Shown piece by piece: positions 1-8,000 of a DNA stretch of 64,000 bases. The first letter of the stretch is position 1, and each line of letters begins with the position of its first letter. The notes beneath the pieces are model-generated. The model was given only the letters and a program-made list of their open reading frames with translations. It did not search any database and was not told where the DNA came from. Made by a program: the position numbers and the translations under genes. The stretch is from positions 496,001 to 560,000 of the forward strand of contig NZ_JACXAC010000004.1 of the NCBI RefSeq assembly GCF_014699055.1, read 5' to 3'. Source of the DNA: Hymenobacter armeniacus (GTDB lineage Bacteria; Bacteroidota; Bacteroidia; Cytophagales; Hymenobacteraceae).

Positions 1-1077
1 TTCGCCGGCCCGGCCGATGCCGTCTGCGAGCTGCGGGGCAACCAAAATTTCTGGCGCAGCGGCTACTTGGTGCAGATGGCCCGGGGGCAATATTTCACGA
101 GCGTGAAAACGCACGGCCCCTTCGTGAAAAAAATCGAGTCCATCAACGGAGAAAACCTGCTCGGGGCCTACCTGAACGACGGCGTGAGCCTGGTGCAGCG
201 CACGGGCCGGGAGTACCACGACATCGAGGCGTACTGGAACTGGGCCCTGCTGCCTGGCACCACCACCGACACCACCCTGGCGCCCGGCGACGCCCAGGTG
301 CTCAAATCCAATAACGAAGCGGCCTTTGTGGGCCAAGTGTCGGACGGCGCCGCGGGCCTGAGCACCATGGCCTACGACCGGCTCGGCCTGCAAGCGCGCA
401 AAAGCTATTTCATGGTGGGCAATACGCTCGTAGTCCTGGGGGCGGGGATAGCGGCCAAAGACCCCAAAAACGTGGTTACCACGGTCAATCAAACCTATTA
501 CAAAGCCCCGCTGGTAAGCACCGAGGCCACGCCGAACAGCCTGCGCTGGCTCTGGCACGACAGCATCGCCTATTTTTTCCTGGCCCCCGGCAGCCAGCCG
601 AAAACGCTGGTGCAAACCAGAAAAAGCAATTGGCCGGCCCTGGACTTGGCCTCCCCGCCTGCGGGCGCGGCCGACGTGCGCAAGACCTGCACCATTCTGC
701 TGCCCCACCGCCAGACCTCAGAATACGCCTACGCCGTGCAAACCGGCCTGGGCCAGGCACAAGCCCGCGACGCGGCCCGCCGTTTTCCGGTGCAGGTGCT
801 GGCCAACACCCGCGCCGTGCAAGCCATCAACGCCACCGACCGGGTGATGGCCGCGTTTTACCAGCCCGGCAAGCTGCGCGTGAACGCCTCCACCAGCATG
901 GAGGCCGGCAGTCCGTGCCTGCTGGTGTACAAGCGCACTACTCCGAAGCCCGAAGTGTGGGTTTCGGACCCCACCCGCACCCTGCAAAACGTGCGGCTGA
1001 GCATCAATGGCGTCTCCCATACCATCGCGCTGCCCCAGGGCGACCTGTTGGGCAGTAGTGTAAAAGCTAGCTTTTAA
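1..1077 (+). CDS. Polysaccharide lyase family 8 protein, C-terminal part (5' end outside window)
   Basis: The frame is open from base 1 and ends with TAA at 1075-1077, so only the C-terminal ~358 residues are present. Visible PL8 signatures are an INGENLLGAYLNDG stretch, REYHDIEAYWNW and LPGTTTD, the conserved start of the central beta-sandwich of hyaluronate, chondroitin AC and xanthan lyases. These enzymes cut uronic-acid-containing polysaccharides by beta-elimination outside the cytoplasm. The catalytic alpha/alpha toroid with Asn, His, Tyr and Arg lies upstream and cannot be checked, so the substrate is unknown. The protein ends SSVKASF and carries no T9SS tail. The nearest downstream terminator-like hairpin is 355 bp away, at 1433-1472. 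Confidence 0.85.
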   Translation, partial: FAGPADAVCELRGNQNFWRSGYLVQMARGQYFTSVKTHGPFVKKIESINGENLLGAYLNDGVSLVQRTGREYHDIEAYWNWALLPGTTTDTTLAPGDAQVLKSNNEAAFVGQVSDGAAGLSTMAYDRLGLQARKSYFMVGNTLVVLGAGIAAKDPKNVVTTVNQTYYKAPLVSTEATPNSLRWLWHDSIAYFFLAPGSQPKTLVQTRKSNWPALDLASPPAGAADVRKTCTILLPHRQTSEYAYAVQTGLGQAQARDAARRFPVQVLANTRAVQAINATDRVMAAFYQPGKLRVNASTSMEAGSPCLLVYKRTTPKPEVWVSDPTRTLQNVRLSINGVSHTIALPQGDLLGSSVKASF

Positions 1078-1118
1078 ACTCACCGGTCACCTAACAGTGG
1101 CTCACGAAGAGATGTGAG

Positions 1119-1523
1119 GTGAGGAATGCGGCACGGCTGATTCAAAAAAACTGCTGTTTCGCAGCCGCTCAAAACCCGCGTGAAGCCCGTTTCCAAATCC
1201 GTGAGCTACTCTTGGAAAGCAGGTGGTTTTACGGATGCACTCAGTTCTATTTGCGAATGCGTAAAAAAGCTCTTGGTGTGCCTGAAGCTGACCGTGATGA
1301 CATAGCCGTAGCGCTGAGTTCTATCGCATTCGTTGGTGTGGGCGAGCTATTGCGATTCAGCACTGCGAACAGGAAAGCGGCTGCACGGCCGAGTGGCGCT
1401 AATTCCAGCAGCTCTTCCTCGATGCCCATTCACAAAACAGCCGCTTCGCCTCCTCGCGAGGCGGCTGTTTTGGTTTTACGTCAAAGCGGCCGCAGGAGCA
1501 CACGGATAAGAAGAGGAGCCTAG
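1119..1523 (+). CDS. Doubtful small ORF, possible gene remnant
   Basis: GTG start after a purine-rich GATGTGAGGTGAGG. The first ~85 codons give a protein-like sequence with an amphipathic pattern (FQIRELLLESRWFYG, then DDIAVALSSIAFVGVGELL), but no family is recognised. The last ~30 codons run through the hairpin at 1433-1472 and look artificial, which argues against the full ORF being real. Codon use lacks the strong GC3 bias of the neighbours. It may be a decayed foreign gene, a small regulatory transcript ending at the hairpin, or chance. Confidence 0.2.
   Translation: MRNAARLIQKNCCFAAAQNPREARFQIRELLLESRWFYGCTQFYLRMRKKALGVPEADRDDIAVALSSIAFVGVGELLRFSTANRKAAARPSGANSSSSSSMPIHKTAASPPREAAVLVLRQSGRRSTRIRRGA
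1433..1472 (+). terminator. Strong hairpin, probable rho-independent terminator
   Basis: A perfect 12-bp stem (CAAAACAGCCGC / GCGGCTGTTTTG) with a 16-nt loop that can itself fold, followed by GGTTTT. It would end a plus-strand transcript from the lyase or from the small ORF upstream. Confidence 0.6.
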
Positions 1524-1621
1524 CCTGTCAGGATGAACAAAAGGTGCTACTTTGCGGCACCAAATGGCTGTAAAGTCATAAGTATTCTTTCAAGCATCCA
1601 CAATTCTTGGCTCCGGGCACT

Positions 1622-2002
1622 GTGAAGACCTTTTCTACCCTCGTTTTTTCTCTGGCTCTGGCTACGGTTAGTTGCAATGCCGAACGCGTCAGCAGCAGCC
1701 CGTCTTCGCTGCGTGAGCAGGAAGTTGTGCGTTTTCGGTCCGCGCCCGGCAAAGCTCCCGTGCTGTTTGGGCAGGTGCAGGCCGTAGATGATGCCGGGCG
1801 CTACCCCATGGCCACCTCATCGGTTTCGGTGGATGGCAACGTGTACTACACCAATGCCCTGGGTGCATATCGTGTGCCGGTATCGGTGGGCAAACACCAA
1901 CTGGTGGTGGAGCACACGGGCGTACGTTCCTCACGCACCTCCGTGAAGGTGGAGCCCGGCGATTCCGTGCAGGTCAACTTCTACCTGCGTTACGCCGATT
2001 GA
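1622..2002 (+). CDS. Small lipoprotein with a carboxypeptidase-regulatory-like beta domain
   Basis: GTG at 1622 is chosen over an in-frame TTG at 1607 because it gives a clean lipoprotein signal: MKTFSTLVF, a hydrophobic core, then LALATVSC with Cys18 as the lipidation site. The ~105-residue mature part has the pattern of a small Ig-like domain (SVSVDGNVYYTNALGAYRV, later VKVEPGDSVQVNFYL), resembling carboxypeptidase-regulatory-like domains that are common in Bacteroidota surface proteins. It has no catalytic motif and no operon partner: the gene stands alone and ends just before the hairpin at 2031. The function is unknown; the fold assignment is by eye. Confidence 0.6.
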   Translation: MKTFSTLVFSLALATVSCNAERVSSSPSSLREQEVVRFRSAPGKAPVLFGQVQAVDDAGRYPMATSSVSVDGNVYYTNALGAYRVPVSVGKHQLVVEHTGVRSSRTSVKVEPGDSVQVNFYLRYAD

Positions 2003-2030
2003 GGCATCGCCCGATGGCAAAAAGCAAAAA

Positions 2031-2060
2031 GGCCACCCGACGCTTCGGGTGGCCTTTTTT
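2031..2060. terminator. Rho-independent terminator between convergent genes
   Basis: A 10-bp GC-rich stem (GGCCACCCGA / TCGGGTGGCC) with loop CGCT and a TTTTTT tail on the plus strand; AAAAAGCAAAAA on the other side gives a T-rich tail on the minus strand. It separates the lipoprotein gene (+) from the giant FG-GAP gene (-), so it probably works both ways. Confidence 0.85.
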
Positions 2061-2084
2061 GCGGCAGAATGCCTCATTGGGCTG

Positions 2085-5000
2085 CTATTCCACCTGCAGC
2101 GTGCGGCTAAGCTGTCGGTCGGGGGCCGTCAGGCGGAGGAGGTAGGTGCCGGCTGCCAACTGGGGCAGGTTGAGAGTAGTGCTCCCGGCGTTGGCGGCGG
2201 GCACTTCCTGCTGGTACACCAACTGGCCGAGGGCATTGTATACCCGTACCGAGGCAGCCTGGCGGCCCAGGCCCGGCACCTGCACCTGCACGCGCTGGCT
2301 GGGGCCGGCCACCGGGTTGGGGTAGAGGCGCATTTCGGCAGCGGCTTCGGTGCTGGTGCGGGCGGCCAGCACCGTGCCGCCGTTCAGGCGCAGGTTCAGG
2401 CCCGGAGCGGAGCCAGTGGAAAGGCTCACGAAATCCAGGTCGCCGTCGGTGTCGAAGTCGGCCAGGAGCAAAGGCCCGGGCGTGCCGCCCACCGCAACGG
2501 GCGTGCCGGCGCTGAAGCCGAAGCTGCCGCCGTTGAGGCGCAGCTGCACGGTGCCCGCCGTGATGGCCAGGTCGAGGTCGCCGTCGTGGTCGAGGTCGCC
2601 CACGGCGAGGGCGCTGGGGGCGGCAGTCAGGGGCAGAACAACCGGCGCGGCAAACGAGCTTGCGGAGCCGGCGTTGCGGTAAAGGCGTGCCTCGCCGGTG
2701 GCGGCGCCGGTGCTGCCGAGCACGGCCAGGTCGAGGTGGCCGTCGCCGTCGAGGTCGGCTACTTTGAGGTCCTTGGCCGCGAAGCCGGTGCCCGGGTTCA
2801 GGTTCAGGGCCACCATTTGGCCCGACAGGCCAGCGGCGTCGTTGTTGGCGTTGTACCACACGCTCACGGCGCCGGTGGCGGCATCGGCCACGGCCAGGTC
2901 GAGGCCGCCGTTGCGGTCGAGGTCGCCCACGGCCAGGCCCACGGGCAGGGCAAAGCCGTGCGTGAACGTGAAGGGCTTGTCGACGAAGAAGCCGCGGGCG
3001 TTCAGGTAGATGTCGATGGCCTGCGGGCGGGTGAGGGCGAAGTCCTGGTCGCCGTCGCCGTCGAAATCACCAAAGGCAATGGCATAGGCGCCCGTGGCCA
3101 GGTCGAAGGAATAGTACATGTTGGTGCTGAACGAGTTGCCGGTGTTGAAGGCCATGTTCAAACGCGCTTGAATGGGGCCACCGTAGTGGTCCACAATGGC
3201 GGCTTCCAGGTCGCCGTCGTTGTCAAAATCCACGGCGGCCATGTGGGCGGTCGAGGAGTAGGCGTAGGGAATCAGGGTGGAGTGGTAGGTGAAGGCGCCC
3301 GTGTGGTTGGGGGTGCCCATCCACAGGTACATCTGCGTCACGTCGATGTTGGAAAACGGGCCCGGGCCGCCGGCGATGATGTCGGGCGCCCCGTCGTCGT
3401 TGAAATCGGCGGTGATGAAGTCGCGGGGCGGGCCCAGGTTGATGCCGAAGGCATTGGGCGCCTGTGGCGCCACGCCAAAGTTGCCAACGCCCGTGCCGCC
3501 CACGGCCGCCGTGTACTGAAACACTTCGGGCTTGGCCCGCGCCCCGGCCACGCCGGCCGTGGTGGAGGCGGCCTGCAGGAAAGAAGGCACGCTCACGCTC
3601 ACCTGCTCGCCGGGCAGCAGCGCGTCCTGGGGCGTGAGCTCCGGTGTGGCCGTGCCCACTAGGCTGTAAGAGGAGCGGCGCTTGCCCTGGCGCATCGCCG
3701 TGTGGGCGTTCCAGGCGTCGAAGTTGGCGGCGGTCAGGGCCTGGTTGAAGTTGAGGCGCACGGTGGCCGTGCGCGACACGTTCAGGGCATTGGTGGCGGG
3801 GGTGTGGCTCAGCATCTGCAGGGGCGGCGCTATGGGCCCGTTGCGCAGCAAGCGGATGCCGGCGTTGGCGGTGAAGAACGACGTGGTGAACACGTCGAGG
3901 TCGCCGTCGCCGTCGAAATCAGCCAGCGCGATGGGGGCCGAAAGCGTGGTGGCCACGGTCATGGGCTGGGAAAAGCTCATGTTGCCGGTGTTGCGCAGCA
4001 CGCTCAGGCCGGTGTTGTAGTTGCCCACCAGCACGTCGAGGTCGCCGTCGGCGTCCACGTCGCCCACGGTCACGCCGTCGGAGGTGGCGGTGGGGTAGCC
4101 CACGTAGCGCTTATACTGGCCGAAGCCGCCGGCGCCGTCGTTGGCATAGAAAGCCAGGCCCGCCCGATAGTTGTCCTGCAGCATCAGGTCCAAGTCGCCG
4201 TCGCCGTCGAAGTCGCCCAGGTTCAGGTTGGCGTAGCCGTACTCGTAGCGCGGCGGCGTGGCCGGCGCCACCAACTGGCCCTCCCCGTTGTTGAACAGCA
4301 CCGACACCACGCCGGTGTAGTAGTTGGCCTGCACGTAGCCGTAGGTCAGCGCATCGAGGTCGCCGTCGTTGTCGAGGTCGGCCAAGCGCAGCCCGTCGAG
4401 CGGGGTGCTCCCGGTGGCAATGGCCGGCAGCGGAGCCGCAAAGCCGCCTCGGCCCGTGCCCGGATACACGCGCAAGCCGGAGTCGTCGCGCAGTATCAGG
4501 TCGATGTGGCCGTCGCCGGTGATGTCGCCCAGGTCGTAGCCGACGGGGTTGTACCAGGTGCTGCTGGCAAGGGCGGCCGGCGCCTGGAAATTGCCTTGGC
4601 CGTCGTTAATCAGCGGCTGCACGATGCCCGGCGACCCGTTGAAACGGTTGGTGCCCACGATGTCGAGGTCGCCGTCTTCGTCGAGGTCGGCCTGGCCGAG
4701 GTAGTTGAATTCCCCGCTCCCGAAGGCCAGTTGGGTCGTAAACCCGCCCTGGCCGTTGTTGCGGTAGAGCGTGCCATAGTTGTTGCCGCTGCTGGGGTTG
4801 GAAATAGTGAGCAGGTCCACCGCATTGTCGCCGGTGAAATCAGCCGCTAGGTAGCGGCGGGTCTGGCTGGGCGGGGTTATCGGGGCATCGGCCACCAGGG
4901 CGCCGCGGCCGGTGCCGCCGGTGGCCGCCCGGAAGGTGAGCACCCGGGCCGTGTTGCCCAGCACGGTGTTGCCGTTCTGGTCGAGCAGGCCGGGCAGCAC

Positions 5001-8000
5001 GCTCAGGGTCAGTTCTTCGCCAGGCAGCAGGGCCGCGGTGGGGCGGTAGGTGAGGGGCGTGCCGCCGCTCACGGCGCCGCTGCACTTACCGCGCAGGTTG
5101 CTGGTCAGCACCAGCTTGCTGGCGCCCGAGGCCTGGTCGATGGGCTGCGAATAGGTGAGGGCCAGCGCCGCGCTGGGCGCCGCCGCAATGGCGTGGCGGG
5201 CCGGCAGCGAAGCAAGCTGCACGGGATTGGGCACCATCACAAACGCCGTGGAGCTGGTGGCCGTGCCGCTGGGCGTGGTAATGCTGATGGCGCCCGAAGT
5301 GGCCCCCGCCGGCACCGGCACCGTGAGCTGGGTGCCGCCCTGCACCGCAAAGCCCGGCGCCAGCAAGCCATTGAAGCGCACCGCCGTGGTGCCACCAAAG
5401 TACTGCCCTGCCACCGTGACCACGCGCTGCACCGCGCCGCTGGCCGGCGTGAAGCTGCTGATGGCCGGCACCGGCACCGTGAACGTGGCGCCCGTGGCCG
5501 TGCCCGCCAGCCCCGCCACCACAATGGGCCCCGTGGCCGTGGCCGCCGTGGTGGTGATGGTAATTTGGGTAGCTGATACGATGGTGAAGGGCACCGACAC
5601 GCCGCCGATGGTGACGGTGGTCACGCTGCCCAGCGAGGTGCCCGTGAGGGTGATGACCGTGCCCACCGGCCCATTGGTGGGCGTGAAGCCGGCAATGGTG
5701 GGCTGCAGGGGCCGGTTGAAGTAACTGTAGAGCCCACTCTTGTAATTGCTGCCGTTGGCCGCAATGAGGCTGTCGCCGCCTACAATGATGTCGAGGCTGC
5801 CGTCGAGGTTGAAGTCGGCCACGGTCATGTCGCGCGGCACGGTGCTGGGCGCCAGCGTGAGGGGCGCGGCAAACGTGCCGGTGCCGTTGTTGAGCAGGAT
5901 GTTGGCGCCCGTGTAATACACGGTCTGGCCGGTGGCCAGGTCCAGGTCGCCGTCGGCGTCGAAGTCGCCCACGCGCAGGGCGCCGAAGTAGCCGTTGGGA
6001 CCCACCGCCGTGGGCGCGCCGAAGTTGCCCAGGCCGTCGCCCTTGCGCAGGCGCACATTGCCCTGCGAGTACGACGTGGCCGTGCTGGCCACGAGGTCAA
6101 TGATGCCGTCGCCGTCGAGGTCGCCGGTTTCGAAGGCGATGACGGGTTCGGCGAAGGTGAGGGCGGCCACGGGCACAAAGTCGCCGGTGCCGGTGCCCAT
6201 GCTGCGGCCCACCTGGGCCGAAGTCAGCTGCGTGCCGCCCGTGAGCAGGTCGAGGTTGCCGTCGTTATCGAGGTCGGCCAGGCGCAGGGTGCCGCTGCCG
6301 CGCACGGCGGCCACGTCGGCGCGGCGCTGGAAGGTGCCGTTGCCCGCGTTCAGGGTCACCATCACGCTGTCGGCGGTTTGTATCAGGGCGGCCAGGTCGG
6401 AAGTGCCGTCGGCGTTGAGGTCGCCCACGGCCAGGTCCAGCACCGTGCCGTTCACGACGTGCACGGGCTGGGCGGTCCCAAAGCTGCCGGTGCCGGTGCC
6501 GGCCCGCCACCACACGCGGTTGATTTCGCGGCCCGAGCGGTAAGCCAGAAACTCGGCCGTCACGAGGTCAAGGTGAGAGTCGCCGTTGATGTCGGCCACC
6601 CGAATGGCGCGCACCAGCGAAGTACTCACGGTTTGGGTGCGGGCCCCAAACTGGCCCTGGCCGTCATTGAACAGAATGCGCAGACGGTTCTGAAAGGACT
6701 CCTGCGTGATGATGTCGACGGCGCCGTCTTCGTCGAAGTCGCCCACGGCGCTGCTCAGGTAGCCGGTGTAGTTGGCGTAGCCGCCCCAGCGCAGGTTGCC
6801 CTGCCCCGGGCCGCCGGTGGCTGCCGTGAAGTCGTACACCTGCGGCGGCGTGCTGCCGGCACCGGCCGGGACCGGAATGGTCACCTGCACCCGCTCGCCG
6901 GGCGCGTAGTCCAGGGCGGGGTCAAAACCGAGAGTGCTGGTGCCGGCACCAGAGGCCGTGCCGGCGCGCCGACCCTGCCATAGGTTGCTGCGCACCACCA
7001 GGTTGGCAGTGCTGGCGCCCTGGCCCAGGCTCAGGGTGATGTTGCCGTTGCGGGCCGCACTGTTGGCGTTGCGGGCCGGCGACAGGCTGCTGATGGGCAG
7101 TGGCGCCGTGATGGTGAAGCTGCCGGCGCTGGTGGCCACGCCGCCCGGCGTGGTGAGCGTAATTGGGCCCGACGTAGCACCCGCCGGCACCACGGCCGTG
7201 CTCTGCGTGTCCGAAAGCACCATCACGCTGCTGGCCGGGGTGCCGTTGAAGGCCACGCCACGGGTGCTGCTGAAGCTGGTGCCGGTGATGATGACGCGGG
7301 TGCCCGCTGCGCCGCGCGTGGGCGAAAACGCCGTAATGGTAGGAGCGGGGCGGCCTTGGTTGAGGCGCAGCTCAATGGCGTTGCCGCCGGCCGGGTACAG
7401 CACATCCAGGTCGCCGTCGCCGTCGAAGTCGGCCAGCTCGCCATTGTAAATGGCGGTGCCGGCGGTGCTCACCGAGTAGTCAATGGGCAGCTGGAGCAGG
7501 CCGGTGCCGTTGCCCAGGCGCACGCTGATTTTGGGCAGCGCGGTGCCCCCGCCACTGCCGCTAAACGACACGAGGTCAAGGTTGCCGTCGCCGTTCACGT
7601 CCACCAGGTTCAGGCCGGTGGGGTCGCTGGGCACGGTGGTGGCGGCCACGGCCGAAGTAAACTGCCCGTTGCCCAGGCCTGCCCAAAACAGCACCGGCAC
7701 GGGGTTGCTGTTGAACACATTGGTGGTGGTCACCACGTCGAGACGGCCGTCTCCGTTGAGGTCGGCGAGGTCCATGTTGGCACCGTAGGTAGTGCCCAAC
7801 GACATGCGCGGCAGCAGCGTGAACTGTCCCTGGCCGTTGTTGAGCGCCGCGTGCAGGCCACCGCTGTAGGAAGTGGACACCACGTCGAGGTCGCCGTCGT
7901 TGTCCAGGTCGCCGAGGCGCAGCTGGCTGGGGTTGTTGAGGTCGAGCGGCGAGCCGAACAAGCTGAAAATACCCCCGCCGTTGTTCAGGGCCACGCGCAA

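Larger units (their letters stand above)
1078..1621. other. 544-bp stretch of lower GC between the lyase and a lipoprotein gene
   Basis: Base composition drops to about half GC, against well over 60% in the flanking genes. The stretch holds one doubtful ORF (1119-1523) and a strong hairpin (1433-1472). A box reading TATTCTTTC near 1578-1586 could be a loose -7 element for the lipoprotein gene that follows. No RNA gene was recognised. Confidence 0.5.
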
